A stretch of 64,000 nucleotides of DNA from Faecalibacterium sp. (GCA_029264955.1 JARHYC010000010.1:1-64000); one strand, 5' to 3'. Numbered from the stretch's first letter, positions 18,180 through 29,077 are shown. Made by a program: numbers and translations. Notes: generated from the letters alone by a model not told the origin.

Positions 18180-19082
18180 TTACAAAAACAGCTTACAGTA
18201 CACAAAACCACTTACTGCAATCACCGCACAGAGTACTGCGGTTACTGCAGGTACCCATCGGATCAGTTTTTCCGCCAATACATCGCGGGGATCTTCATAT
18301 GTTTCTTCATCCTCTTCCATCAGCGGTTCCGCCCCCCGATAAGAGCGAGACTCCTGTACACGCTGTTTGGGTGTTTGCTCCACTACCCGTGTACGACCTT
18401 CGTCACTCTGCTCAACAGAGCCGCGACGATCTGCTACAACCTGTGTCGGCTCTTCCCCGTTTGCAGCAACTGCATCTGCGGGTTCTTCCGGGCGCAGAAT
18501 TCCGGAAATTGCATTTTGCAACAGGATACGGTCGCTGCCGCACTCACTGCAATACACCGTATTTTCTTCATTGGAATGGAATGCACCACAAGCGCAATAC
18601 CAGCCGTTTTCCAAAATTTGCGGCATATACTTCATGCCTTTGCGACCGCTCTGTGCCTGCAAGCTGGCCGCCACATCCTTGGGTAGCTTTTTGGGGGCAG
18701 GCAGACGCACACGCTCATATACCGTCAGGTCTTCGCTTTTACGGCCGTACCAAGCACGCAGCAGCGAAACATCCATACTTGTAATTTCATCCTGCGTTAC
18801 AAATACAGCATCGTCCATGCCAAACAGCACGCCGTTTTCTGCATTCAAATCCTCGTAGGTAAATTCATCCTCGTACAGGATTTCGCCGTTAGTTCCCTTG
18901 CACTTAAAATGCACCTTCAAAGCGGTAAGCACCGTATCACGAATATTCTTAAAGGTGAGGCACACGGCGTTTTCCTTGCTTTCACTGCCTTGCAAAAGCT
19001 CTACACGAACTACCTGCACCGGGCTGCCCGGTGTAAAGTAGTTCACACGGCTCTGTGCTACCAGATTAAAGCTTTCTTCCAT
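18180..19082 (-). CDS. tail-anchored zinc-ribbon protein, unknown function
   Basis: Predicted 300 residues; I do not recognise the family. The N-terminal 130 residues look beta-rich. A small metal-binding ribbon follows, with CAC and, 15 residues later, CSEC. Then comes a charged, disordered linker rich in Glu, Arg and Gln, and a single C-terminal membrane helix (about 277-296) ending KLFL. This suggests a cytoplasmic protein held to the membrane by its tail. It lies 36 bases after ftsH and ends the run, so it may be cotranscribed with that membrane protease. Confidence 0.65.
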   Translation of the reverse strand: MEESFNLVAQSRVNYFTPGSPVQVVRVELLQGSESKENAVCLTFKNIRDTVLTALKVHFKCKGTNGEILYEDEFTYEDLNAENGVLFGMDDAVFVTQDEITSMDVSLLRAWYGRKSEDLTVYERVRLPAPKKLPKDVAASLQAQSGRKGMKYMPQILENGWYCACGAFHSNEENTVYCSECGSDRILLQNAISGILRPEEPADAVAANGEEPTQVVADRRGSVEQSDEGRTRVVEQTPKQRVQESRSYRGAEPLMEEDEETYEDPRDVLAEKLIRWVPAVTAVLCAVIAVSGFVYCKLFL

Positions 19083-19118
19083 AATTTCTCTCCTTCAGCA
19101 CGATGCCATCCCTGCAAA

Positions 19119-21206
19119 TTATTCCAGGGAATCCTCCGCATCAGGTTTGTGCGTATTTTCGTTAGTTTCTACCAGGTGTTCTGCTTCCGGCTCTTCTGCC
19201 TGTGCAGCAGGAACTTCCTGCGTCTGTTCTTCAGCAGGCTGAGGCTGCTCTGTTTCAAGAGGAGGCAGCTTTTCGCCAGCCATCACCTTATCGAACTCCG
19301 CTTCCGTGAGCTTCTCGCGCTCAATCAAAGCCTGTGCCAGTGCGTGCAGCTGATCAATGTGTTCTGTCAGGATGCGGCGGCAATTCTCGTATGCCTCATC
19401 CATGATATCGCGCACTTCTGCATCAATTTCAGCAGCGGTCGTTTCGCTGTAGCCCTTACCCTGGCTGAAGTCACGGCCCAGGAAGGTTTCCTCCTGACGG
19501 TTGCCATAGACAACAGGCCCCAAACGCTCGGAGAAGCCATAGCGCATGACCATATCACGGGCTGTATTGGTTGCAGATTCCAAGTCACTGGAAGCACCTG
19601 TAGAGATATCCTCCAAAATGATCTGCTCTGCAACACGACCGCCCAAACTGGAAACAATATCCTCGTACATCTCGCCCTTGGTGACGTAGCTGCGGTCCTT
19701 TTCGGGCAGGTACATGGTGTAGCCACCAGCCTGACCGCGGGGAATGATGGTGATTTCATGCACCTTGGGATGATGCTTGCAGTGGAAACCTGCTACTGCG
19801 TGACCAGCTTCATGGTAAGCAGTCAGCTTCTTTTCATCAGGAGTCACGATGCGGCTCTTCTTTTCGGGGCCAGCAATCACCTTCATGGAAGCTTCTTCGA
19901 TTTCAGCCATGGTAATTGCCTTCTTGCCACGGCGTGCTGCCAGCAGAGCTGCTTCGTTGACCAGGTTTTCCAGATCAGCACCGGCAAAGCCAGCGGTACG
20001 GCGTGCAATGACAGACAAGGACACATCCGGAGCCAGCGGCTTCTTACGGGTATGAACCTTTAGGATTTCTTCACGACCCTTTACGTCGGGCAGACCAACA
20101 TATACCTGACGATCGAAACGGCCCGGACGCAACAAAGCCTTATCCAGGATATCGGCACGGTTGGTAGCAGCAATGACAATAACACCATCGTTTGCCTCGA
20201 AACCATCCATCTCAACCAACATCTGGTTCAAAGTCTGCTCACGTTCATCATGTCCGCCGCCCAGACCTGCACCACGCTGACGACCCACGGCATCAATTTC
20301 GTCGATGAAAATGATACAAGGCATAGACTTCTTTGCCTTATCGAACAGGTCGCGCACACGGGATGCACCGACACCGACATACATTTCCACAAAGTCAGAA
20401 CCGGACAGTGCGAAGAACGGAACACCTGCTTCACCGGCACAGGCGCGTGCCAGCAGGGTCTTACCGGTACCCGGAGGGCCAACCAGTAGAACGCCGTGCG
20501 GGATGCGGGCACCCAGCTGATTGAACTTTGCGGGATTCTTCAGGAACTCAACGACTTCCTGCAGTTCTTCCTTTTCTTCATCTTCGCCGGCAACGTCAGC
20601 AAAGGTGACATCCACCTGCCGCTCGGATTCATCCTTGACTTTAGCCTTGCCCACGTTCATTACGCCGCCGCCATTACCGCCGCGGAGCATGAACAACAGC
20701 AGCATACCTGTGCTGCCCAGCATCAGAACCATCATCAGGGTATCAGCCCAGGGGAAGGACTCCTTATAAGGAATCATGTTATCATCCATGGGCGCATCAG
20801 GATTTGCCTCGTTATATGCCTGGATATAATCTTCCATCTGGTACTGGAGGAAGTAAGATTGATACGGCAGCTGGTAGGTTACCTGCATCTTAGCACCGCC
20901 GGGCAATTCTTCTTTTTCTTGGTTTGGTTTTAACAAAAAGCCGCCCAGACCGTTACTGACAGATGCCTGATCCTCTTTGGGCAGCGGGATCTTACCTTCC
21001 TTCAGGCTCATCTTGATCACGCCGGTATTCAGGTTCAAATCAAATGCCGTGACCTGCAGGTTTTCGAAATAGCTGCGCACCTGCGAATAGCGCAAGGTGG
21101 AATCCATTGCAGGGGAACTGGTAAAGAAGGTCCAAATCATCAAGACCACCACCAGCAATCCAACTATGATCAATGGGTTCCATTGTGGTTTCTTTTTTTG
21201 CAACAT
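19119..21206 (-). CDS. ftsH: ATP-dependent zinc metalloprotease FtsH
   Basis: Predicted 695 residues. Two membrane segments (about 11-29 and 155-174) flank an outside loop. The AAA module has Walker A GPPGTGKT at 243-250, Walker B IIFIDEID at 298-305 and the second region of homology around [20 protein letters not shown]. The protease site HEAGH falls at 465-469. It degrades membrane and short-lived cytosolic proteins as a hexamer. The C-terminal 80 residues are Glu/Gln/Pro-rich and longer than usual. It follows hpt by 30 bases in the conserved tilS-hpt-ftsH order. Confidence 0.97.
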   Translation of the reverse strand: MLQKKKPQWNPLIIVGLLVVVLMIWTFFTSSPAMDSTLRYSQVRSYFENLQVTAFDLNLNTGVIKMSLKEGKIPLPKEDQASVSNGLGGFLLKPNQEKEELPGGAKMQVTYQLPYQSYFLQYQMEDYIQAYNEANPDAPMDDNMIPYKESFPWADTLMMVLMLGSTGMLLLFMLRGGNGGGVMNVGKAKVKDESERQVDVTFADVAGEDEEKEELQEVVEFLKNPAKFNQLGARIPHGVLLVGPPGTGKTLLARACAGEAGVPFFALSGSDFVEMYVGVGASRVRDLFDKAKKSMPCIIFIDEIDAVGRQRGAGLGGGHDEREQTLNQMLVEMDGFEANDGVIVIAATNRADILDKALLRPGRFDRQVYVGLPDVKGREEILKVHTRKKPLAPDVSLSVIARRTAGFAGADLENLVNEAALLAARRGKKAITMAEIEEASMKVIAGPEKKSRIVTPDEKKLTAYHEAGHAVAGFHCKHHPKVHEITIIPRGQAGGYTMYLPEKDRSYVTKGEMYEDIVSSLGGRVAEQIILEDISTGASSDLESATNTARDMVMRYGFSERLGPVVYGNRQEETFLGRDFSQGKGYSETTAAEIDAEVRDIMDEAYENCRRILTEHIDQLHALAQALIEREKLTEAEFDKVMAGEKLPPLETEQPQPAEEQTQEVPAAQAEEPEAEHLVETNENTHKPDAEDSLE

Positions 21207-21236
21207 ACTGACTCCTGTAGCTTATTTTTCGCTTAC

Positions 21237-21785
21237 TTACTTGGCATAGACTTCCGGCTTCAGCACACCAACATAGGGCAGGTTACGGTACTTTTCGTCA
21301 TAATCCAGACCGTAGCCAACCACAAACTCATCAGGTACTGCAATACCGGCATAATCTGCACAGATGTCTGCCTTGCGGCGGCTGGGTTTATCCAAAATCG
21401 TGCAAATCTTCACACTATTGGGATGACGCATCTGCAGCATCGGCACCAGATTAAACAGCGTGACGCCGGTATCCAGAATATCTTCCACAATCAAAACATC
21501 CTTGCCGCTCAGATCCGCATCCAGATCCTTGATGATCTTGACCAGACCCGTAGAGGTCGTGTTGGCACCGCCATAGCTGGATACCACCATAAAATCAATC
21601 TCGCAGGGAATATCGATTGCACGCATCAGGTCTGCCATAAATACGACCGAGCCCTTCAGGATCGAAACCAGCAAAAGATCCTTACCTGCATAATCCTTGC
21701 TGATTTGTGCGCCCAGTTCTTTTACGCGAGCCTTCAGCTGGTCTTCACTGACCAGAATGTTCTTGATATCGTCGTGCATACTCAT
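21237..21785 (-). CDS. hpt: hypoxanthine phosphoribosyltransferase
   Basis: Predicted 182 residues. It converts hypoxanthine or guanine with PRPP to IMP or GMP in purine salvage. The PRPP-binding motif is visible as VLIVEDILDTG, with the upstream LLVSILKGSVVFMADL strand and a C-terminal VGYGLDYDEKYRNLPYVGVL, all typical of Hpt. The length is standard. GGAGGAGG precedes its ATG, and that ATG overlaps the tilS stop by 4 bases. Confidence 0.96.
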   Translation of the reverse strand: MSMHDDIKNILVSEDQLKARVKELGAQISKDYAGKDLLLVSILKGSVVFMADLMRAIDIPCEIDFMVVSSYGGANTTSTGLVKIIKDLDADLSGKDVLIVEDILDTGVTLFNLVPMLQMRHPNSVKICTILDKPSRRKADICADYAGIAVPDEFVVGYGLDYDEKYRNLPYVGVLKPEVYAK

Positions 21786-23227
21786 GGATTGTCCTCCTCC
21801 TGGTACTGCTCCTGCAGGAACAATACCTCCTCTGTTTTTTCATCCGGGGCAAGTCCCTCGCAAAAGCCATGCCCCCAAAGCCACAACACCTGCTCCCCCT
21901 GTGCCGCAAGCGGCAGCTGAGAGCGCTGCAACGGTGGGATGTGTTCTTCGTTATATAACTTTTTCAAACTTTTGCTGCCACACCGTCCTGCTTGATGGAA
22001 ACGATCGCCAGGGCGGCGTGTTCGCAAACGCATCAATATAGGTATTCTAGCATAATCCGCTAGGTTTTTTAAGTCTTTTTTATGAACGCAATGTATATTT
22101 TCCCATTCCTGCCGAGAAATTACACTGATTTTCACACAATACCCACCCGGAAAATGATATTCACCGGGCTGCATCGGATATTCCGGGATATTCTGCAAGG
22201 GCAAAGCATTCCGTGTCACGATTTCCCGATATAGCCTACTCCCACGCACCGCAAAACGCAGCGTGTCCCGCAGCTGAACTGCCCCCCGCATGCGGATGCA
22301 CTGCTCCAACAGACAAATATATTTTTGTTCCGCATCCCGAACCGGGCTGACCAGCTGATGCAACGCGGATTCCAGAATCAAAGGTTCTGCCTTGCGCAGC
22401 GTGTTCAAATCCCATGGGCCATCCTGCCTGCTACCGCCCGCTTGCGCTGCGGCACTATCCAGTAGCGCCTGCCCTTTTTCGGAAAAATATACATCCATAC
22501 GGTCCATCTTATCACAGAATGCCCGCAGATTTTTCACCGCCGCTGTATTGACCTGCTCCAGTGCAGGGATAGCTTCATGGCGAATCCGATTGCGCGCGTA
22601 CTCCACCGAAAGATTGGTTTCATCCGTCACAAAGGGCTGCCCTGCTGTGGCGCAGTATGCTTCAGTGTCCTGCCGGGAAAGGCACAACAGTGGACGAACA
22701 AACGCACCACGCTTGGGGCGAATCCCCGCCGCGCCATGTGCGCCGGTACCGCGCGCCAACCGAAACAATAAAGTTTCTGCTTGGTCGTTTCCAGTATGGG
22801 CTGTTGCGATCCATTGTACACCGCTTTCCAACAGCTTTTCAAAATAGCCGTAACGCAGCTTTCTTGCCCAGTCTTCCCCTGCGTTATCCGGCACAGGTAC
22901 TGCATCTGCCACTGCGCTATACACAGTAAGGGGAACATTCAGCAAAGCACACTGCCGGCGTACAAATGCTTCATCCCTGTCCGCCGCGGCACCACGCATT
23001 CCATGATTCACATGACAGGCAGAGACGGTAAGGCTTAGCTTTGGTGCCAGAGCAAGCAGAATATGCAAAAGCGCCATACTGTCTGCCCCGCCGGAAACAG
23101 CTACACATACCGTGCGTGCCGTTTCCTCTGTAAGCGGAAAAAGCCCGGCCTGCGCGCAATAGGCAAGCACGGACTTTTCCGTATGTGTTTTCAGTTCTTC
23201 CGCAGTGCGGATTTCTGTTTTGCGCAT
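21782..23227 (-). CDS. tilS: tRNA(Ile)-lysidine synthase
   Basis: Predicted 481 residues. TilS attaches lysine to C34 of the CAU-anticodon tRNA-Ile so that it reads AUA. The PP-loop SGGADS sits at 45-50; the ATHTGNDQAET and ARNRIRHE motifs follow, and the C-terminal substrate-binding domain shows TRRPGDRFHQAG and KLYNEEHIPPLQRS. It starts 9 bases after dnaB and overlaps hpt by ATGA, so translation is coupled. Confidence 0.95.
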   Translation of the reverse strand: MRKTEIRTAEELKTHTEKSVLAYCAQAGLFPLTEETARTVCVAVSGGADSMALLHILLALAPKLSLTVSACHVNHGMRGAAADRDEAFVRRQCALLNVPLTVYSAVADAVPVPDNAGEDWARKLRYGYFEKLLESGVQWIATAHTGNDQAETLLFRLARGTGAHGAAGIRPKRGAFVRPLLCLSRQDTEAYCATAGQPFVTDETNLSVEYARNRIRHEAIPALEQVNTAAVKNLRAFCDKMDRMDVYFSEKGQALLDSAAAQAGGSRQDGPWDLNTLRKAEPLILESALHQLVSPVRDAEQKYICLLEQCIRMRGAVQLRDTLRFAVRGSRLYREIVTRNALPLQNIPEYPMQPGEYHFPGGYCVKISVISRQEWENIHCVHKKDLKNLADYARIPILMRLRTRRPGDRFHQAGRCGSKSLKKLYNEEHIPPLQRSQLPLAAQGEQVLWLWGHGFCEGLAPDEKTEEVLFLQEQYQEEDNP

Positions 23228-23236
23228 AAGTCCTAA

Positions 23237-24631
23237 TCAATGATTAAAATCCACGTCGGTGAATCTGGTGTGTGCACCATCCCAGCCCAGCGGCACTGCG
23301 CTGGTTTCGCCGTGACGGTTCTTTGCTACGATACATTCTGCAATATTGGAATCTGCCTGCGGAGCATCGTCGCCTTTCTGACTGTTATAGTATGCCTCAC
23401 GGTACAAGAACAAAACGCAGTCTGCATCCTGTTCGATAGAGCCGGAGTCACGCAGGTCAGACAGCTGGGGACGATGGCCGGAGCCCGCGCCCTGCTTTTC
23501 CACAGCACGGGACAGCTGGGACAGTGCAATAATTGGCACTTCCAGCTCCTTTGCCATGATTTTCAGATTTCGTGTGATTTCACTGATTTCCTGCACGCGG
23601 TTTTCCGTCCGCTTACCGGTGGTCATCAACTGCAAGTAGTCAATCACGATCAAGCCGATTTTCGGGCGGCTTGGATCCTGATTGACACGGCGAATCTTGG
23701 CTTTCATTTCCGGAATGGTCAAACCAGAGGTATCATCCATAAAAATGGGTGCATCGTGCAAACGCTCAGATGCGATTGCCAAGTCCTCCCAGTCCGACTG
23801 GGTCAGCGCACCGGTACGGAACGCATGGCTGTCAATACCCGCCTTTGCGGACAAAATACGGTTTGTCAGCTGTTCCTTGGTCATTTCCAAGCTGAACACC
23901 GCCACGGGGATATGCTGCTGTTCGGCAACATTGGTGGCGATATTCAGCGCAAAACTGGTTTTACCCATACCGGGGCGTGCTGCCAAGATAATCAGGTCGC
24001 CGCGGCCCATACCTGTCAGCACTGAATCCAACAGGCGGAAACCCGTGGGGATGCCTTTGTACTTATCCGCATCCGGGCCGGATAATTTTTGCAGGGTGCC
24101 CAGCGTTTCCACCATGCTGGAAGACAGCGGTGTCAGCGCCGATGTATCGCGACCCGAACGAATCTCATAGATTTTCTGTTCGGCATTTTCCAAAAGCAGA
24201 TCAGCGTCGCCTTCCTGCCCGGAATCCTCCAGAATATCCTTTGCCACGTTCATCAGCTGACGGACCAGGTATTTTTCCTGCACGATATGTGCATACGAGG
24301 TCACGTTCGAGATACTGGGCACGGTTTCTGCCAATCCTGTCAGATAAACCTTCGCTGCATCGCTGCTTTCAAATACACCATCGGTGGACACCGCATTCAG
24401 CAGCGTAACAAAGTCAATGGTCTGATCTGCCATGAACAGGCGAATCATTTCACTGTAGATCTGCCCATTTTGGCGAGAGTAGAACATTTCCGGCTTGACG
24501 ATTTCAATCAAATCGGTCAGCGTTTCTGCACGCAGCAAAACAGCGCCCAGCACACTCTGCTCGGCCTGCATACTGTACGGCAGCTGAACGCCCATACTCT
24601 CCAGATTCAATTCGTTCGAATATTTATCCAT
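23237..24631 (-). CDS. dnaB: replicative DNA helicase
   Basis: Predicted 464 residues. The N-terminal DnaB domain (PYSMQAEQSVLGAVL) is followed by a RecA-like ATPase with Walker A ARPGMGKTS, Walker B LIVIDYLQLM and the SQLSRAVEKQ loop. It unwinds DNA at the fork as a hexamer and loads with DnaG. The length is normal and no intein is present. It lies between rplI and tilS on the same strand; the rplI-dnaB order is common in Firmicutes. Confidence 0.97.
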   Translation of the reverse strand: MDKYSNELNLESMGVQLPYSMQAEQSVLGAVLLRAETLTDLIEIVKPEMFYSRQNGQIYSEMIRLFMADQTIDFVTLLNAVSTDGVFESSDAAKVYLTGLAETVPSISNVTSYAHIVQEKYLVRQLMNVAKDILEDSGQEGDADLLLENAEQKIYEIRSGRDTSALTPLSSSMVETLGTLQKLSGPDADKYKGIPTGFRLLDSVLTGMGRGDLIILAARPGMGKTSFALNIATNVAEQQHIPVAVFSLEMTKEQLTNRILSAKAGIDSHAFRTGALTQSDWEDLAIASERLHDAPIFMDDTSGLTIPEMKAKIRRVNQDPSRPKIGLIVIDYLQLMTTGKRTENRVQEISEITRNLKIMAKELEVPIIALSQLSRAVEKQGAGSGHRPQLSDLRDSGSIEQDADCVLFLYREAYYNSQKGDDAPQADSNIAECIVAKNRHGETSAVPLGWDGAHTRFTDVDFNH

Positions 24632-24709
24632 TCTTTACCCCAATGACTGTTTTTCCTGCTGAATTACTCCAAAATACCCATGTAAATAATTGTCGCTTAT
24701 CCCGAAAGA

Positions 24710-25162
24710 TTACTCGACGATTTCAACCTCTACCTTGAAGGATGCGGTTACACCCGGATACAGGCGTGCCTTTGCCTCGTAGACGCCAGCATCCTTAATG
24801 TCACGGCTGGACAGCTCGATTTTTTTCTTGTCGATGGTCTGACCAACCATTTCGCTCAGGCTTGCAGCAACTTCCTTGGTAGTGATTTTACCAAACATGC
24901 GGCCGGATGCACCGCCCTTAGCCTTCATATTCACGGTCTTTTCGTGAATCTTCGCAGCCAGCTCCTTTGCAGCAGCCAACTGGGTTGCCTCGTGGAAATC
25001 AGCAGCAGCTTCCTTGGTGCGTGCAATGTTCATTGCGGTAGCATCCGCCTCTGCAGCCAGACCACGGGGCAAAAGGAAGTTGCGTGCGTAGCCGTCCGAA
25101 ACTTCGTGGATTTCGTCCTTCTTGCCGATTTCCTTAACGTCTTTCTTCAAAATAACTTTCAT
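24710..25162 (-). CDS. rplI: 50S ribosomal protein L9
   Basis: Predicted 150 residues. The N-terminal domain [17 protein letters not shown] and the [13 protein letters not shown] motif are diagnostic, followed by the long connecting helix and the C-terminal rRNA-binding domain. GGGAGG precedes the ATG. It lies between gdpP and dnaB in a conserved Firmicutes block. Confidence 0.97.
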   Translation of the reverse strand: MKVILKKDVKEIGKKDEIHEVSDGYARNFLLPRGLAAEADATAMNIARTKEAAADFHEATQLAAAKELAAKIHEKTVNMKAKGGASGRMFGKITTKEVAASLSEMVGQTIDKKKIELSSRDIKDAGVYEAKARLYPGVTASFKVEVEIVE

Positions 25163-25253
25163 AGTTGGGTCCTCCCTCTCCTCTGCGATGGATCACACCG
25201 CAGTTTTTTCTCGCTTTAGTATATCCTAAAACCCAGCCATACACAAGGGCCGG

Positions 25254-27230
25254 TCAGGTTTTCGTATTTTGTGCCCGTGCCGCTTCGTACAAATCAATCG
25301 CCGCACGGATTCTTGCGCCCGCCTGTTCCAGCGAAATATCGCACAGCTGTGCGCCGGCCATCGTTTGATGACCGCCGCCGCCCAGTGCTTCCATAATGAC
25401 CTGAACATTGACCTGACCCATACTGCGGGCACTGATGTTTACGCCGTTTGCGTTTTCTACACCGACAAAGCTTGCACTCACGCCGGAAATGGTCAGCAAA
25501 TCATTGGCAGCCTGTGGAATTGCCACCTGCACTGAAGCATCGAACGCTTCATGCAGAGAAATCGCACAGCCTTTATAGACCTGCGCCGCCTCGACCAACT
25601 CACACTTGGCCACATATTCATCCCGGCTCACATGGAACAAAGCACGGACATTTTCGGTTTCTGCCCCGTAGCGGCGCAGGGTTGCTGCAGCTTCAAAGGT
25701 ACGCACACCGGTATGCAGGCTGAAATCGTGGGTGTCCAGCATAATGCCTGCCAACATACCTTCGGCTTCCAGTCGGGTGGGCTTATCATCTTTGTCGCCC
25801 ACATAGGTCAGCATCTCTGCTACCAGCTCGCTGGCACTGCTGGCGTAAGGCTCGTGGCACAAAAGCACGGTATCTTTGATGTAGTTATCGCCCTTGCGGT
25901 GATGGTCGATTACTACCACGCTGCCTGCTTTATCCAGAATCTCCTGGCTTTCCACCAAATGGCGCAAATATGTATCCACCACAATGCAAAGCGTCTTTTT
26001 ATTGACGGTTTCCAGCGCTTTTTCCGGTTCCATAAAATCGTTGCTGTATCCCGCCTGTTCAAAAGTATCCAGCAGCGAAGCCGCCATAGTAGCGTTGCGG
26101 CGCACGGCAATCACTGCGGGTACATCACAAATCTTACAAATCCGCAGGACGCCTTCTGCCGAGCCGATTGCGTCCAAATCAGACATCCGATGGCCCATGA
26201 TCACAACACTTTCAGACTGCTTGATCAGCTCCACCAATGCGCGCGCCACCAAACGGCTCTTAACACGGCTACGCTTTTCTACACCGTGACTGACACCCCC
26301 ATAGAAGGTAAAACCGTCCGGTGTTTTTTCTGCGGTCTGGTCACCACCACGCCCCTGCGCCATATCCAGTGCCTGTTCTGCCATCTGGCGCGCCTGCGCC
26401 AGCGTTTCGGCGCCACGGCCTACACCAATGGACAAAGACAGATTCTTTTCCGGCGCAATGGCTCGCACTTCATCCAGCACTGCATAGCGTTCTTCCGCCA
26501 GCTTGTTCAGATGACGTTCTTCCACGACAGCCAGATACTTCCCGCTGCCAAGACGCTGCAAAAAGCCTGTGGTGCCGCCGATGGTGGTTTCCAGCACCTT
26601 ATACAGATTTTCCAAAACACCCGCACGCTCGCTGTCCAGCATATCATTGAACACATCGCTATAACCATCCACGGCAAACAAAATACAGCCGGGGCGGCTT
26701 GCCGTATGCTCTTTTTCGATGAAACGCAGATTGGTTTCATCCGTAAAGCAAACAATACTGATTGCTTCGCTGCGGCTCTCTACCGTAGAAGAATAGGCGT
26801 GCCAAATTCGGTCCCCCAGATGCAAAAGCTGACCCGCCGGGCTGCCGCTTGCGCTCAAGGTCAAGCCGGGTAAAACTTTGGTTGTAGAGTGGAGCAGATA
26901 GTTTTCTCCGCAGCCCAACTCGTTTTGAAAGGCTTCGTTATACCAGAGTATGGTTTTTCCGCTGAGCAGCACAGTAGGCGCTGACATGTTACCCAGACTG
27001 AACTTCAGCTTGGATTCATCAAACACCGAGCCAGTCAGCCAGCGTGCCAACGCTGCACGCAATGAGCGGCCGCAAAACACCAAAATGCCCAGAAAAGCCA
27101 GCCAAACAACCAACGGTACTAACAGCCACCATGTAGGGGCCTGGACCGCTGCCCAGACCATTAAAATAACATTCAAAACAAGAAGCCCCGCCACGAGCAC
27201 TTCCAGCGTTAAAATGGGTTTGTGTTTCAT
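25254..27230 (-). CDS. gdpP: cyclic-di-AMP phosphodiesterase GdpP (YybT family)
   Basis: Predicted 658 residues in the usual GdpP order: two membrane segments (about 7-29 and 34-53), a PAS-like region, a degenerate GGDEF domain, and a DHH-DHHA1 phosphodiesterase with VVIDHHRKGD, DLDAIGS and the C-terminal GGGGHQTMAGAQ. GdpP hydrolyses c-di-AMP to pApA and so tunes turgor and beta-lactam tolerance. AGGAGG precedes the ATG. It follows rnj by 38 bases and precedes rplI, as in other Firmicutes. Confidence 0.94.
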   Translation of the reverse strand: MKHKPILTLEVLVAGLLVLNVILMVWAAVQAPTWWLLVPLVVWLAFLGILVFCGRSLRAALARWLTGSVFDESKLKFSLGNMSAPTVLLSGKTILWYNEAFQNELGCGENYLLHSTTKVLPGLTLSASGSPAGQLLHLGDRIWHAYSSTVESRSEAISIVCFTDETNLRFIEKEHTASRPGCILFAVDGYSDVFNDMLDSERAGVLENLYKVLETTIGGTTGFLQRLGSGKYLAVVEERHLNKLAEERYAVLDEVRAIAPEKNLSLSIGVGRGAETLAQARQMAEQALDMAQGRGGDQTAEKTPDGFTFYGGVSHGVEKRSRVKSRLVARALVELIKQSESVVIMGHRMSDLDAIGSAEGVLRICKICDVPAVIAVRRNATMAASLLDTFEQAGYSNDFMEPEKALETVNKKTLCIVVDTYLRHLVESQEILDKAGSVVVIDHHRKGDNYIKDTVLLCHEPYASSASELVAEMLTYVGDKDDKPTRLEAEGMLAGIMLDTHDFSLHTGVRTFEAAATLRRYGAETENVRALFHVSRDEYVAKCELVEAAQVYKGCAISLHEAFDASVQVAIPQAANDLLTISGVSASFVGVENANGVNISARSMGQVNVQVIMEALGGGGHQTMAGAQLCDISLEQAGARIRAAIDLYEAARAQNTKT

Positions 27231-27268
27231 GGGGGGGCCTCCTACGATATTACTTTTTTATTCTCGGG

Positions 27269-29077
27269 TTAAATTTCCATCAAAATCGGCAGGATCATAG
27301 GGCTGCGCTTGGTGCGGCGATAAATATAAGCCGACAGCGTCTCACGCACCTGTGTCTTTACATTGTTCCAGTCATAGCGGCCATCGGACAGCGCACGGTC
27401 AAATGCCATTTCAACGGCTTCTTTTGCGCCTTCCATCAACTGTTCGTTTTCACGCACATAGACAAAACCGCGACTGACCAGGTCAGGACCTGCAATCACA
27501 TTGCCATTGGTGCGGTCGATAGTTGCCACTACAATTACCAAGCCATCTTCCGACAGATGCTTGCGGTCACGCAGGACCACATTGCCCACGTCGCCAACAC
27601 CCAGACCGTCTACCATCACAGCACCTGCCGTGACTGGGTTACCCAAACGCAGCTCGTTCTGGGACAGAATCACATGAGAGCCATTCTCCGCAATAACGAT
27701 ATTGGTTTCCGGGATGCCCAAGCTTGCTGCGGTTAGCGCATGGCGCTTCAGCTGCTTGTACTCACCATGAACCGGCAGGAAATACTTGGGCTTGGTCAGG
27801 GTCAAAAGTAGTTTCTGCTCTTCCTGGCAGGCGTGTCCGGAAACATGGACATCATACATACTTTCGTAAATGACTTCCGCCCCCAACAGCAGCAGACCGT
27901 TCACGATCTTGGTTACGCTCTTTTCGTTGCCGGGGATGGGATTTGCCGAAATGATGATAAAGTCGCCAGGGCCAACCTTTACGTTGCGGTGGCTGCTCTG
28001 CGCCATACGGCTCAAAGCGCTCAGCGGCTCACCTTGGCTGCCGGTGGTAATCAGAACTACTTTTTCCGGCGGGTACTGGTTCAACTGCTCAATGTTAATG
28101 AGCGTACCGTCCGGGATCGACATATAGCCCAGTTCCTGTGCCATAGCGGTATTCTTTACCATGCTTCGGCCGGAGAATGCCACCTTACGGCCATCCTCGA
28201 CAGCCAAATCAATAATTTGCTGCACACGGTTCAGGTTAGAGGCAAAGGTTGCGATAATGATACGCTTGTTGCGGCCACGATGGAACAAATCACGCAGACT
28301 GTCCACAACCTTGCGCTCGGTAGCGGTAAAACCGGGACGCTCTGCGTTGGTGGAATCGCTCAACAGTGCCAGAACGCCCTTTGCGCCATAGCTGGCAAAA
28401 GCCGACAAATCTGTCACCGGGCCGGACAGTGGAGTATAATCAATTTTGAAGTCACCAGTGCAAATCACAGTGCCTGCCGCGCAAGTAATGGCAAACGCAA
28501 CCGCACCGGGAATAGAGTGATTCACATGGATAGGATCAATCTGAAAGCCGCCCAGCTTGAACTTGTGCCCGGCGGTGATTTCCGTCATCTTGGTAGAGCC
28601 CGCCAGATTAAACTCGTCCAGCTTGTTGCGAATCAGGCCGCAAGCCAGACGGGTTGCATACACAGGCAGTTTGACCTTGCGCAGAAGATACGGCAGGCTG
28701 CCGATATGGTCTTCGTGGCCATGGGTAATCAGGATGCCGCGAATCTTATCAACATTCTGTTCCACGAAGGCAAAGTCCGGAATGACCAAATCGATACCGT
28801 ACATGTCGCTGTCCGGGAACACACAACCGCAGTCCACAATGACCATTTCACCATTGCACTCAAAAACGGTCATGTTTTTGCCCACTTCACCTAAGCCACC
28901 CAACGGGTAGATGTGCAGCGGAGGTGTATCTTCGGCAGCTGCCTTCGGCACATTTTTGCGCGGGCGGCGGAAATAACCGCGGCCGCCGCGGCCGCCCTGC
29001 TTTGCGTTCTGTGCCGGTTTGGGCTTGCGCTGTGCAGGCGCCTGATTTTGCGTGGTTTTGTTCTCTAAATTTGCCAT
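27269..29077 (-). CDS. rnj: ribonuclease J
   Basis: Predicted 602-residue metallo-beta-lactamase/beta-CASP RNase with 5'-3' exonuclease and endonuclease activity in mRNA decay and rRNA maturation. The zinc motif HGHEDH falls at 119-124, and the beta-CASP region and C-terminal domain are complete. The start at 29077 follows AGGAGG; an earlier in-frame ATG at 29101 lacks a site. An extra basic N-terminal tail of about 50 residues, with an RGGRG-type stretch near 30-41, precedes the usual start IYPLGGLGEVGKN. It heads the run through ftsH and has a strong promoter far upstream, leaving a leader of about 240 nt. Confidence 0.95.
   Translation of the reverse strand: MANLENKTTQNQAPAQRKPKPAQNAKQGGRGGRGYFRRPRKNVPKAAAEDTPPLHIYPLGGLGEVGKNMTVFECNGEMVIVDCGCVFPDSDMYGIDLVIPDFAFVEQNVDKIRGILITHGHEDHIGSLPYLLRKVKLPVYATRLACGLIRNKLDEFNLAGSTKMTEITAGHKFKLGGFQIDPIHVNHSIPGAVAFAITCAAGTVICTGDFKIDYTPLSGPVTDLSAFASYGAKGVLALLSDSTNAERPGFTATERKVVDSLRDLFHRGRNKRIIIATFASNLNRVQQIIDLAVEDGRKVAFSGRSMVKNTAMAQELGYMSIPDGTLINIEQLNQYPPEKVVLITTGSQGEPLSALSRMAQSSHRNVKVGPGDFIIISANPIPGNEKSVTKIVNGLLLLGAEVIYESMYDVHVSGHACQEEQKLLLTLTKPKYFLPVHGEYKQLKRHALTAASLGIPETNIVIAENGSHVILSQNELRLGNPVTAGAVMVDGLGVGDVGNVVLRDRKHLSEDGLVIVVATIDRTNGNVIAGPDLVSRGFVYVRENEQLMEGAKEAVEMAFDRALSDGRYDWNNVKTQVRETLSAYIYRRTKRSPMILPILMEI

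Noticed and set aside
25551..26873. Long plus-strand open frame opposite gdpP
   Set aside because: It mirrors the gdpP coding frame, has no ribosome site, and its protein is rich in His, Cys and Gln as is usual for antisense shadows.
27833..28894. Plus-strand frame of 353 codons opposite rnj
   Set aside because: No ribosome site, no recognisable domain, and complete overlap with the conserved RNase J gene.
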